NCBI RefSeq assembly: GCF_001746755.1
Contig: NZ_MCGG01000017.1
Span: forward strand, 62,001 to 126,000
Direction of reading: 5' to 3'
DNA: 64,000 nt
Source: Magnetovibrio blakemorei
Lineage (GTDB): Bacteria; Pseudomonadota; Alphaproteobacteria; Rhodospirillales; Magnetovibrionaceae
The notes beneath the pieces are model-generated. The model was given only the letters and a program-made list of their open reading frames with translations, made no database searches and had not been told where the DNA came from. Both the position numbers and the translations under genes were made by a program. Shown in pieces: positions 31,393 to 39,912 of this stretch (the first letter of the stretch is position 1; every line of letters starts with the position of its first letter).

Positions 31393-32454
31393 ATGAGCAA
31401 AACGCCAACTGTCTTGATAATGTGCTTGATGGCCTTGATAACAGCGTTGGCCCCGGCGAACGCCCAGGCCAAAAAAGACCGCGTAGCCCGCGATTTTCGC
31501 CACGCAGATGCAGATGATGACGGCCAGCTCACCCCGGTGGAATGGAACCGTCGCGGCAACTTCGAAAGGCTCGACACCAACGGCGACGGCCAGCTCAACC
31601 TCCAAGAAGTTCGCGCCCTGTATGACGGTCACGACAACACGGACTACGTCTGGCCACCCAAAGATATGGCCCCCGTCAGCGATGAAATTGACCCCAGCGT
31701 ACGGACTGACCGGGTTGGTCGCGATGCCCTAGATGACGAAACCTTTTGCGCCATCGGGCGGGCCAGAACATGCGCCTTAAGCAGCGCCACCAGCCGGGGA
31801 CTGTTGGCGACCGGAACCGGGCCGCGCTTTCCCGATGACGCAAAGTGCCCCGGTGCGGATGACTACTGGGCCATGGATTATGCGTCCAAACGCGATCATG
31901 CTGCGCTCCACGGCGGCATCGATTTGCCGATGCCCTGGGGCACGCCGATGCGGGCGGTGGCGGCGGGTTCAGTGGTTGCCATTTTTGAAGGCAAACAGTC
32001 CAAACGCGGCATTGAAATCGTCCTGCGCCACAGCCCCGAGCAAACCGGTTTGCCCGTGTGGACCTACACCGCTTACGGGCATATGGACGCCCTGCCCGAC
32101 TTCAAAATCGGCCAGCGGGTCAAGATGGGGCAAATCTTGGGCCCAACGGGAAATTCCGGCGTCAGCGCCATGGGCACGGCACAATCGACCACGCGCCGTC
32201 CGGCCATCCACTTCGTGGTTTTTTACGCCCCAACACCGGCCTATACGGAAGCCTTTGACACCATCATCCCCATCGATGGCCGATGGATGGATCCGCTGGC
32301 GTTCTACCGCCAACAAGAACCGTTCGACAGCCTCGCCGTGAAAGCCCTGCCGGACACTGAAAAAGACGTTCTGGTGCCGATTTTGTATACCGATACCCCC
32401 CCCCAACCCACAACCACCAAACTGGTGTGGCCGTACGCTTGTGACCGCAATTAA
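31393..32454 (+). CDS. Secreted EF-hand protein with an M23-type peptidase domain
   Basis: 353 residues. A signal peptide (1 to about 26, ending ANAQA) directs it to the periplasm. Two canonical EF-hand loops follow, DADDDGQLTPVE at 39-50 and DTNGDGQLNLQE at 61-72, so calcium binding is likely. The C-terminal half (about 155-310) is an M23/LytM-like domain with zinc ligands H173 and D177 (HGGID) and H273, and the active-site H230 (YGHM). The usual HxH pair is reduced to AIH, so one expected active-site His is Ala271. It may be a weak peptidase or a binding domain that no longer cuts cell wall. Confidence 0.82.
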   Translation: MSKTPTVLIMCLMALITALAPANAQAKKDRVARDFRHADADDDGQLTPVEWNRRGNFERLDTNGDGQLNLQEVRALYDGHDNTDYVWPPKDMAPVSDEIDPSVRTDRVGRDALDDETFCAIGRARTCALSSATSRGLLATGTGPRFPDDAKCPGADDYWAMDYASKRDHAALHGGIDLPMPWGTPMRAVAAGSVVAIFEGKQSKRGIEIVLRHSPEQTGLPVWTYTAYGHMDALPDFKIGQRVKMGQILGPTGNSGVSAMGTAQSTTRRPAIHFVVFYAPTPAYTEAFDTIIPIDGRWMDPLAFYRQQEPFDSLAVKALPDTEKDVLVPILYTDTPPQPTTTKLVWPYACDRN

Positions 32455-32472
32455 TGCCGGGGAAACCAACCC

Positions 32473-33138
32473 ATGACGAACAGCTTTAAAACACCTCAGC
32501 AAGGCCAAACCTTCAGCGCCAATGACGTCGAAGTCTTTGAGCGGGTGCGCGACCACGACGGCTATTTCAAAATCGACACCTACTTCGTGCGCCACAAAAA
32601 ATTTGAAGGTGGTTTGAGCGATGTGATGAGCCGTGAAGTGTTTGAGCGCGGCCACGCCGTGGCGGTGCTGCTGTTCGACCCCATCCTCGACAAGATGATC
32701 TTAATCGAACAGTTCCGCATCGGCGCGTACGCCGCCCTAGCTTCGCCTTGGTTTGATAAAGAAACCCACTCGCCTTGGCTGTTGGAATGCGTCGCAGGCA
32801 TCATTGACGAGGGCGAAACACCCGAAGGCGTCGCCAAGCGCGAATGCTTGGAAGAAGCCAATTGCACCGTGCTCGAACTTGAACCCATCACGCACTATTT
32901 GGTCAGTCCCGGCGGCACCACGGAAAGCGTGTTTTTATATTGCGCCCGCGTGGATGCGTCAAACGCGGGCGGCGTGCACGGCCTCGACCATGAACACGAA
33001 GACATTCGCGTCCTCAGCGTTGACACAGAGACGGCGCTGAGCTGGCTTTCCGAGGGGCGTTACACCAATTCCATGACGCTCATCGCCATGCAATGGTTCG
33101 CGCTCAATCATCCTCGCCTTCGTGCCCTTTGGACTTAG
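32473..33138 (+). CDS. nudF: Nudix hydrolase, probable ADP-ribose pyrophosphatase
   Basis: Probably cleaves ADP-ribose to AMP and ribose 5-phosphate. 221 residues with a Nudix box starting at GIIDEGETPEGVAKRECLEE near residue 113; the last Gly position of the box is Asn. The LVSPGGTTESVFLYCARVD segment after the box fits the ADP-ribose group. The 3' end overlaps the convergent RTX gene by 35 bases. Confidence 0.88.
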   Translation: MTNSFKTPQQGQTFSANDVEVFERVRDHDGYFKIDTYFVRHKKFEGGLSDVMSREVFERGHAVAVLLFDPILDKMILIEQFRIGAYAALASPWFDKETHSPWLLECVAGIIDEGETPEGVAKRECLEEANCTVLELEPITHYLVSPGGTTESVFLYCARVDASNAGGVHGLDHEHEDIRVLSVDTETALSWLSEGRYTNSMTLIAMQWFALNHPRLRALWT

Positions 33139-34444
33139 AACCTTTTCCGCTGTTATCACCCTTTTCGCTTTTTTCGCCCTTTTCTGACTCTTCACCAGCC
33201 GCATCGACCGCACCGCTGCTCTCGGCTTCTTCAGCATTTGCGCTTTGGGCATCGGTGTTATAGGCATCGGGGTTGCCCCCCGCATACGCGATGGTGGTCG
33301 AAGCATCCAGCATGCGGCCATCCGCATATTCGATCATCGGCAGGCCAGACGTTGAGTAATTCTTAAACGTTATGGAGCCATTATCAGCCGGGAACGATAT
33401 CACCAGATCATCACCGACCAGGCTGAACTCGGTCGCGTCGAAAGTCAGTCCTTCACCCAAGGACAAAGTGCTGCGTTCATCCGCGCCCGCCATCACATCG
33501 TGGCCGTCGCCTTTATGGTACGTGACATGTGCCCAGGCATTGTTGAAGTTGATGATATCATCGCCAATACCACCTTCCACCTGCGATGCACCGGAATCTA
33601 ATTTGTGGAAGGGTAAGCCGTTATAGACGTCGAAGCCGCCCAGGTTTTTCAAATTCAACACATCATCGCCGGTTCCACCCATAACTCTCATGGTCTTGCC
33701 TGTTACATTAAGCGTATCATTACCCGCGCCTCCGTTGATGAAGGCGTTAATGTTGATGGGGGAGTCTCCGGTCGAAATGACGTCGTCCCCGGCCCCGCCC
33801 ATGGCCCTCACGGAGCCGCCACCGGTATTAATGATGTCGTTGCCGCTGCCGCCGTCTACACCCACAAGACCGCCGTGCCCATTGATGACATCGTCGCCCT
33901 CCCCGCCGTCCACGGTCATCAAACCATGAGCATCGATTTGGTCATTGCCTTCGCCACCATCGATGTGCCCAATATGAAGGAGAACGGGATAGCCATGGAA
34001 ATAGGGACGATGATCTCTATCACCGTGCCTATCACTACCGCTGTTGCCATTGCTGTTGCTGTCGCCGTGACTTGGATTATGAGCGTGAGCGTGAGCATGC
34101 CCATAACCATGATCGTATTGGCGAAGATGAAGTCCACGACGTATTCCAAAATTGGAGTGAGCCTGAATCACGTCGTCGCCGGATCCGCCTTGAATGTCAA
34201 CGTCAAATCCGGAAGCGGTGATGGTGTCATCCCCCGAACCGCCGTCAATTTTGACAAGAAAACCGCTGGCGTCAATGGTATCATCCCCCGCGCCGCCATC
34301 GATTTTGGTTTCACTGCCAAATCGGCGAAAACGGTCCAAATATCGGCTGAACATGTCCGCAGAGTTCTCGCTATTGTCCCTTTTGTGGGTATGTTGATTG
34401 GCATGTGCAGATGCATTCAAGTTGCTTTCAATGGCTGAGGTCAT
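33104..34444 (-). CDS. RTX-type calcium-binding repeat protein with a His-rich insert
   Basis: 446 residues from ATG 34444, preferred over ATG 34450 because AAAGGA lies 7 bases before it. About ten nonapeptide-type repeats of the form GGxGDDxI occur between 47 and 300, three before and seven after an insert (96-160) with 13 His residues, including HAHAHAH. Residues about 308-378 match the domain that often follows RTX arrays (LVGDDLVISF, SITFKNY, IEYADG). The tail 405-446 is Glu/Lys/Ser/Gly-rich. No Sec signal is visible; such proteins usually leave by a type I system, but no transporter is nearby. The function is unknown. Confidence 0.85.
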   Translation of the reverse strand: MTSAIESNLNASAHANQHTHKRDNSENSADMFSRYLDRFRRFGSETKIDGGAGDDTIDASGFLVKIDGGSGDDTITASGFDVDIQGGSGDDVIQAHSNFGIRRGLHLRQYDHGYGHAHAHAHNPSHGDSNSNGNSGSDRHGDRDHRPYFHGYPVLLHIGHIDGGEGNDQIDAHGLMTVDGGEGDDVINGHGGLVGVDGGSGNDIINTGGGSVRAMGGAGDDVISTGDSPININAFINGGAGNDTLNVTGKTMRVMGGTGDDVLNLKNLGGFDVYNGLPFHKLDSGASQVEGGIGDDIINFNNAWAHVTYHKGDGHDVMAGADERSTLSLGEGLTFDATEFSLVGDDLVISFPADNGSITFKNYSTSGLPMIEYADGRMLDASTTIAYAGGNPDAYNTDAQSANAEEAESSGAVDAAGEESEKGEKSEKGDNSGKGSKSKGHEGEDD

Positions 34445-34761
34445 GATCATTTCCTTTACAAACAGACGAACACGGCGACCCAACACGGGACACGCAAAAA
34501 TGGCTGCCAAGCAAATGCAACAACTATGCCTAAAAAACAAATTTATAAATTTGTTTGAATTCAACGCATTACAGGAACACAAGACTTCCCAAACCCTCCT
34601 CGAATCGGCAAAATGTGCCGCTTTACGAGTCCTTTTTGCCGGGTTTGTGTCGTCACCGGGTGGCACGTATCAGGCCTTGATTGCGCCTTCATTGGGCCGT
34701 ATCTTGTTTCAACACAAACATTATAGATGTTATAAATATAATACATGTAAGGTGCGTACAA
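34445..34761. other. Divergent promoter region between the RTX gene and cysK
   Basis: 317 bases without a supported gene. The part nearest cysK (about 34715-34750) is strikingly AT-rich, with ATTATAGATGTTATAAATAT-like sequence, and should hold the cysK promoter, possibly with a regulator site. The half nearest the RTX gene shows no clear motif. Confidence 0.5.
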
Positions 34762-35763
34762 ATGACCATAAGATCAGGCTTTCCCGATGCCGTCGGCAAC
34801 ACCCCGCTGATCCGCTTGAATACGGCATCCGAAGCCACCGGATGTGAAATCCTGGGCAAGGCCGAATTCATGAACCCCGGCGGTTCAGTCAAGGACCGCG
34901 CGGCGTTGTTCATCGTTAGGGATGCCGAACAGCGCGGCTTGCTCAAACCCGGCGGCACCATTGTCGAGGGCACGGCGGGCAACACCGGCATTGGCCTCAC
35001 CTTGGTCGGCAACGCCTTGGGCTACAAATCGGTTATCATCATCCCCACCACCCAAAGCCAGGAAAAGAAAGACACCTTGCGCCTGTGCGGGGCGGAGCTG
35101 ATCGAAGTTCCGGCGGTGCCTTACAAGAACCCCAACAACTATGTCCACTTTTCCGAACGTAAAGCCCAAGAACTGAATGCTGCCAACCCCGGCAGCGCCA
35201 TTTGGGCGCGCCAATTTGACAACCTCGCCAACCGTCGCGCCCACATCGAGGGCACGGCCCCTGAAATCTGGCGTCAGACCGACGGCAAGGTGGATGGGTT
35301 CGTCTGCGCCGTCGGCACCGGCGGCACCTTGGCGGGCGTGGCCTTAGGGCTGAAAGAAAAGAACCCCGCCATCGTCACGGCCATTGCCGACCCATTGGGA
35401 TCGGCGCTGTTTGGCTATTACAAGCATGGCGAATTGAAATCCCAAGGTGATTCCATCACCGAAGGCATTGGCCAAGGCCGCATCACCGCCAATTTGGAGG
35501 GCGCCCCCATCGACGAAGCGTTCCAAATCAGCGACTTGGAAGCCCTGCCCATCATCTTTGATTTGTTGAAGCACGAAGGCTTGTGCTTAGGCGGCTCCAG
35601 CGGCATCAACGTCGCGGGGGCCATTCACTTGGCGAAACAAATGGGCCCGGGGCACACCATCGTCACGGTGCTGTGCGATTATGGCACGCGCTATCAATCC
35701 AAGTTGTTCAATCCGGTGTTTTTGAAATCAAAAGGCCTCCCCGTTCCGGAATGGTTGGCATAG
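34762..35763 (+). CDS. cysK: Cysteine synthase (O-acetylserine sulfhydrylase family)
   Basis: PLP enzyme joining sulfide to O-acetylserine to make cysteine. 333 residues from ATG 34762, chosen for an AAGG site nine bases upstream. The PLP Lys is in MNPGGSVKDRAA near residue 43, the substrate loop is EGTAGNTGIG near 72, the phosphate-binding loop is VGTGGTLAG near 182, and SSGINVAG near 280 completes the site. The next gene, sseA, also handles sulfur, which supports a role in sulfur metabolism. Confidence 0.92.
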   Translation: MTIRSGFPDAVGNTPLIRLNTASEATGCEILGKAEFMNPGGSVKDRAALFIVRDAEQRGLLKPGGTIVEGTAGNTGIGLTLVGNALGYKSVIIIPTTQSQEKKDTLRLCGAELIEVPAVPYKNPNNYVHFSERKAQELNAANPGSAIWARQFDNLANRRAHIEGTAPEIWRQTDGKVDGFVCAVGTGGTLAGVALGLKEKNPAIVTAIADPLGSALFGYYKHGELKSQGDSITEGIGQGRITANLEGAPIDEAFQISDLEALPIIFDLLKHEGLCLGGSSGINVAGAIHLAKQMGPGHTIVTVLCDYGTRYQSKLFNPVFLKSKGLPVPEWLA

Positions 35764-35822
35764 GTTTTCAGAACTTGCTAAAGTTGGGGAAAGTCAAAAA
35801 CAAACAGGTAAGGCCTCTCCCC

Positions 35823-36680
35823 ATGAAATTCAAAAACGCCGATGCTTTGGTCAGTTGCGAATGGCTCGAAGAGCATCTCGACGCCCCGGATGTGCGCATC
35901 GTTGACGCAACCTATTTTCTGCCCGGTGCAGATCGCGACGCTTACGAAGAATGGACCTATCGCCACATCCCCGGCGCGGTGTTTTTTGATATCGAAACCA
36001 TTTGCGACAGCGATTCAGACTTGCCGCACATGTTGCCCAGCCCGGAAAAGTTTTCTTCCCACGTGCGGCGCTTGGGGCTGGGCGATGGCTCGAAAATCGT
36101 CATCTATGACAGCAACGGCGGCTATATGGCGGCGTGTCGGGTGTGGTGGATGTTCCGCCTGTTTGGGCACACGGATGTCTGCGTGTTAAACGGTGGCTTG
36201 GTGCGCTGGGCAAAAGAACGCCGTCCGCTTGAAAAAGTTGAACCGCCGGTGCGCGAACGCCACTTCACCGCACGGCAAAACAACGCTTTGGTCAAAACCA
36301 AAAAGCAAATCCTCAACAATCTTGAAAACCCGAAATTTCAAGTCATTGATGCCCGCAACGAAGGGCGCTATTCCGGTATCGACCACGAACCCCGCCCGAC
36401 CGAGCGGCGCGGCCACATCCCCGGCTCCCTCAACCTCCCCTTCACCTACATCACGCCGCCGTCCAAGGACTTCACGTTCAGAAGCGCCGAGGAGATTTGC
36501 GAACTGCTCAACGGGGCCGGGGTGGACATGAACAAACCCGCCGTGGTGACCTGCGGTTCCGGCGTCACCGCGTGTGTGGTGGCGTTTGCCATGTATATGC
36601 TGGGCAAGGAAGACGTGGCCATTTATGACGGGTCTTGGGCCGAATGGGGCAACGACCCAACCACGCCGATCAATGCCTAA
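35823..36680 (+). CDS. sseA: 3-mercaptopyruvate/thiosulfate sulfurtransferase
   Basis: Two-domain rhodanese that moves sulfane sulfur from 3-mercaptopyruvate to acceptors. 285 residues from ATG 35823. The inactive N-terminal domain holds YEEWTYRHIPGAVFFDI. The C-terminal domain holds DARNEGRYSG, RGHIPGSLNLPF and the active-site loop TCGSGVTAC near residue 238 with the reactive Cys. The CGSGVT loop points to mercaptopyruvate rather than thiosulfate as the substrate. It is 59 bp downstream of cysK on the same strand. Confidence 0.93.
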   Translation: MKFKNADALVSCEWLEEHLDAPDVRIVDATYFLPGADRDAYEEWTYRHIPGAVFFDIETICDSDSDLPHMLPSPEKFSSHVRRLGLGDGSKIVIYDSNGGYMAACRVWWMFRLFGHTDVCVLNGGLVRWAKERRPLEKVEPPVRERHFTARQNNALVKTKKQILNNLENPKFQVIDARNEGRYSGIDHEPRPTERRGHIPGSLNLPFTYITPPSKDFTFRSAEEICELLNGAGVDMNKPAVVTCGSGVTACVVAFAMYMLGKEDVAIYDGSWAEWGNDPTTPINA

Positions 36681-36689
36681 GCCTTAATC

Positions 36690-38498
36690 TTAGCCCCAGG
36701 CTTTGACCGCATCGTCGACCATCAACTGGACAGATTCATAGCCGTTCCAGACGTTGATGCGCAGTCTGCCGACAAAGTGGAACGGGGCACCGCCGTGGTT
36801 CATCAGGGCTTGGCCCAGGTCCGAATCGAACGCGCGAAAGGCGATGGCGGTGAGCTTGCCCTGCCCGCCTTCGCCGCTCAGCACCAAGCGCACGTGGCTT
36901 TGATCACTGCCCACCGGGTCGGCTTTGACGATGGTCGCGTCCTTGATGCAAAAGCGCGGTTCGGGATTGGCCATACCGAACGGGCCGATTTGCTCCAAAG
37001 TCTTGACCAAGTGCATGTTGGCCCCTGCAACTGAGGTGATGGTGTCGATATAAAGCCCCGGCGGCGGTGGATTTGCGCCCAGGGCCTTGACCATGCGTTC
37101 CGCCAAAAAGGCTTCCAATTCGGGAAGCTTTTCGCGTTGCAAAGAAAAGCCTGCCGCCATGGCGTGACCGCCGCCCTTGATCAGCAAACCCGCTTGGCGC
37201 GCGGCGATGACCGCACTGCCCAAATCCGCGCCCGTGACGGAGCGCCCCGACGCCGTGCCGACGGCACCGTTCCAGCTGATGACACAGCTGGGGCGGTTGA
37301 ATTTTTCTTTCAGCCGGGATGCGACGATACCGACCACGCCGGGATGCCAGCCATCGCCGTGGGCAATGACAATGGCACCTGGCTCATCGCCCGCAAGTTT
37401 GCGGTCCACCTGGGTGACGGCTTCGTCCAACACGGCGGCTTCGATGTCTTGGCGGTCGGCGTTGAAATCGTTGAGCCGCTGGGCCAGCGCCAACGCTTCG
37501 CCTTCCGAAGCACTGGTCAGCAAGCGGGTGCCCAAATCGGACTGGCCCACGCGCCCGCCCGCATTGATGCGCGGGCCCAACACGAAGCCTAAGTGATAGG
37601 CACTGGGTTTTTCCTTCACCCCCGCCACATCCGCCAGCATGCGCAAACCGATATTTTGCCGCGACGCCAGCACTTTTAACCCCTGCGCCACCAAGGCCCG
37701 GTTGACGCCGGTCAGCGCCACCACGTCGCACACCGTGCCCAAGGCCACGATATCCAACCACTGCATCAAGTCGGGAGCCTTGCGACCAGCGTACCAACCG
37801 TCTTCTTTAAGCTGGCGATTGACCGCAACGACCACCAAAAACGCCACCCCCACTGCGGCCATTTGACCATGGGGGCTGTCGTCATCAAGGCGGTTGGGAT
37901 TGATCACGGCGAACGCTTTGGGCAAACGCGGCTCCCCAGCGTGGTGATCGACAACGATCACATCCAGCCCGGCGTCATGGGCGGCGGCCAAGGGCTCGAA
38001 CGAAACTTGCCCGCAATCGACGGTGATGACCAAACTGGCCCCTTCTCCTTGCAGCTTTAACAAGGCCGGGGCGTTGGGGCCGTAGCCTTCTTCCAAACGG
38101 TCGGGAATGTAGACCCGTACTTTGGCCCCGACCGCGTCCAAGAACCGTTTCAACACCGCTGAAGAGGTCGCGCCGTCCACATCGTAATCGCCAAAGATGG
38201 CGATGCCTTCGCCCGCCTTGACCGCATCGGCGATGCGCCGGGCGGCTTTATCCATGTCTTTGAGATGGCTGGGATCGGGCAACAACGCTTTGAGTTTGGG
38301 GTCGAGAAAATCCCCCGCCGTTTCCACGTTCAGGCCACGCGACGCCAGTACCCGCGCCACCACTTCGGGAATGCGCAAACGCTGACTCAAGGCCAAGGCC
38401 TGACGTTCGTCGGTGGCTTTCACCAGCCACCGTTTACCGCCCAGCGACAATTTGCCGTTTTCTAAAAATTCTGCGACTGGCTTAGTTTGAGAATCCAT
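36690..38498 (-). CDS. recJ: Single-stranded-DNA exonuclease RecJ
   Basis: 5'-3' exonuclease of recombination and mismatch repair, 602 residues. The DHH-family metal site is visible in IFGDYDVDGATSSAVL near residue 97 and in VIVVDHHAGEPRLP near 175. The DHHA1 region with GGGHAMAAGFSLQ lies near 440 and an OB-like nucleic-acid domain follows. A large interspersed palindrome separates it from hom upstream. Confidence 0.95.
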   Translation of the reverse strand: MDSQTKPVAEFLENGKLSLGGKRWLVKATDERQALALSQRLRIPEVVARVLASRGLNVETAGDFLDPKLKALLPDPSHLKDMDKAARRIADAVKAGEGIAIFGDYDVDGATSSAVLKRFLDAVGAKVRVYIPDRLEEGYGPNAPALLKLQGEGASLVITVDCGQVSFEPLAAAHDAGLDVIVVDHHAGEPRLPKAFAVINPNRLDDDSPHGQMAAVGVAFLVVVAVNRQLKEDGWYAGRKAPDLMQWLDIVALGTVCDVVALTGVNRALVAQGLKVLASRQNIGLRMLADVAGVKEKPSAYHLGFVLGPRINAGGRVGQSDLGTRLLTSASEGEALALAQRLNDFNADRQDIEAAVLDEAVTQVDRKLAGDEPGAIVIAHGDGWHPGVVGIVASRLKEKFNRPSCVISWNGAVGTASGRSVTGADLGSAVIAARQAGLLIKGGGHAMAAGFSLQREKLPELEAFLAERMVKALGANPPPPGLYIDTITSVAGANMHLVKTLEQIGPFGMANPEPRFCIKDATIVKADPVGSDQSHVRLVLSGEGGQGKLTAIAFRAFDSDLGQALMNHGGAPFHFVGRLRINVWNGYESVQLMVDDAVKAWG

Positions 38499-38520
38499 GC
38501 CTCACCCTACGCGAAGTCAC

Positions 38521-38605
38521 CCGTCATTGCGAGGAGCCGCGCGACGAAGCCATCCACACGCCTTTGCGGAGAAACTGGATGGCTTCGCGACGCTCGCAAG
38601 GACGG
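38521..38605. repeat. Large imperfect palindrome of a dispersed repeat type
   Basis: About 30-base arms, starting CCGTCATTGCGAGGAGC and ending TCGCAAGGACGG, with the inner pair GAAGCCATCCA/TGGATGGCTTC, around an 18-base centre. The same kind of sequence (GTCATTGCGAGGAG...GAAGC..ATCC) is known as a multi-copy palindromic element in many bacterial genomes. It fills most of the 117-bp gap between hom and recJ and would form a long hairpin in the transcript. Confidence 0.8.
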
Positions 38606-38615
38606 CGAAACGCCA

Positions 38616-39908
38616 TCAAGCGCATTCAATGCGGATCAGACGCGGCGGCTCGGCCACTTTGTCAAACGCGGCGATGGTGGCAAGCGCCGCCATCATATTG
38701 GCTTCCTTCGTTTCGTGGGTGGTCAACACCACCGGAACCGGTTCACCGGGTTCGCGCTCGCGCTGGATCATCGACGCCATCGACACGTCATTATCGCGCA
38801 ATACGGCGGCAACGTCGGCGAAAACACCGGGTTCGTCCACCAACATCAAGCGCACGTAGTATTCGCCCACATGTTCGCTCATGGACCGGGTCGGCACACT
38901 TTCCAAGTCGCCCACCGGGATGGAGAACGTCGGCAACTGGATGCCGCGGGCAATATCGGTGATGTCGGCAACAACCGCCGACGCCGTCGGGCGTTCGCCC
39001 GCACCACGTCCCACTTGCATGATGCGATCCACTTCATCGCCATCGATAACGACGGCGTTAAACACGCCTTCGACGCGAGCCAGCGGCGTTTTCAGCGGCA
39101 CCATGGCCGGATGCACACGCTGTTCAACCACACCATTGTGGCGCGACGTTACGCCCAACAGCTTGATGCGATAGCCCAGCTCTTCGGCGAACTGAATATC
39201 GGTGGCCGACACATGGCGAATGCCTTCGATGTACATGTCGTCAAAATTGATTTCGACGCCAAACGCCACCGCCGTCAGGATCGCCAGCTTGTGCGCCGTG
39301 TCCACACCGTCAATGTCGAAGCTGGGATCAGCCTCGGCGTAGCCCAAGTTTTGCGCGTCTTGCAACACGACATCAAAATCAAGGCCTTCTTCGCGCATGG
39401 TGGTGAGGATGTAGTTGCACGTGCCGTTCATGATGCCTTGAATTTTGGTGATGGAGTTACCCGCCAAACTTTCGCGGATCGACTTGATCACCGGAATGCC
39501 GCCCGCGACGGCGGCTTCGTAATTGAGGCTGACGCCCTTGGCTTCGGCCAATTTCGCCAACGCCGCACCGTGATGGGCAATCAACGCCTTGTTCGCCGTG
39601 ACCACATGACGGCCCGCATTCAAGGCGGCCTCAACTGTCTTTTTGGCAACGCCTTCGGACCCGCCGATCAATTCGACCAACACATGAGCATCACATGATT
39701 TGGCCATTTCAACAGCGTCGTCATACCAAGCATACCCGGACACATCAAAATCCAGGCCCTTTTTGGACAACGCCGAGACGGCGCTGACTTCGACCGCACG
39801 ACCGCAGCGCAGAGCGATTTCGGCAGCGTGGTTTTGCAGCAGCTTAACCGTGCCACCACCCACCGTGCCCAATCCGGCAACGGCGATTTTTAAAACTTCT
39901 TTCGACAT
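38616..39908 (-). CDS. hom: Homoserine dehydrogenase
   Basis: Reduces aspartate semialdehyde to homoserine with NAD(P)H, on the route to threonine and methionine. 430 residues from ATG 39908, chosen for a GGAGG site nine bases upstream; a longer open frame overlaps alaC. The coenzyme loop VAGLGTVGGGTV lies near residue 9, the catalytic region GIMNGTCNYILTTM near 147, and the C-terminal ACT domain near 350-430 suggests threonine feedback. It follows alaC by 4 bp. Confidence 0.95.
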   Translation of the reverse strand: MSKEVLKIAVAGLGTVGGGTVKLLQNHAAEIALRCGRAVEVSAVSALSKKGLDFDVSGYAWYDDAVEMAKSCDAHVLVELIGGSEGVAKKTVEAALNAGRHVVTANKALIAHHGAALAKLAEAKGVSLNYEAAVAGGIPVIKSIRESLAGNSITKIQGIMNGTCNYILTTMREEGLDFDVVLQDAQNLGYAEADPSFDIDGVDTAHKLAILTAVAFGVEINFDDMYIEGIRHVSATDIQFAEELGYRIKLLGVTSRHNGVVEQRVHPAMVPLKTPLARVEGVFNAVVIDGDEVDRIMQVGRGAGERPTASAVVADITDIARGIQLPTFSIPVGDLESVPTRSMSEHVGEYYVRLMLVDEPGVFADVAAVLRDNDVSMASMIQREREPGEPVPVVLTTHETKEANMMAALATIAAFDKVAEPPRLIRIECA

Positions 39909-39912
39909 ATTC

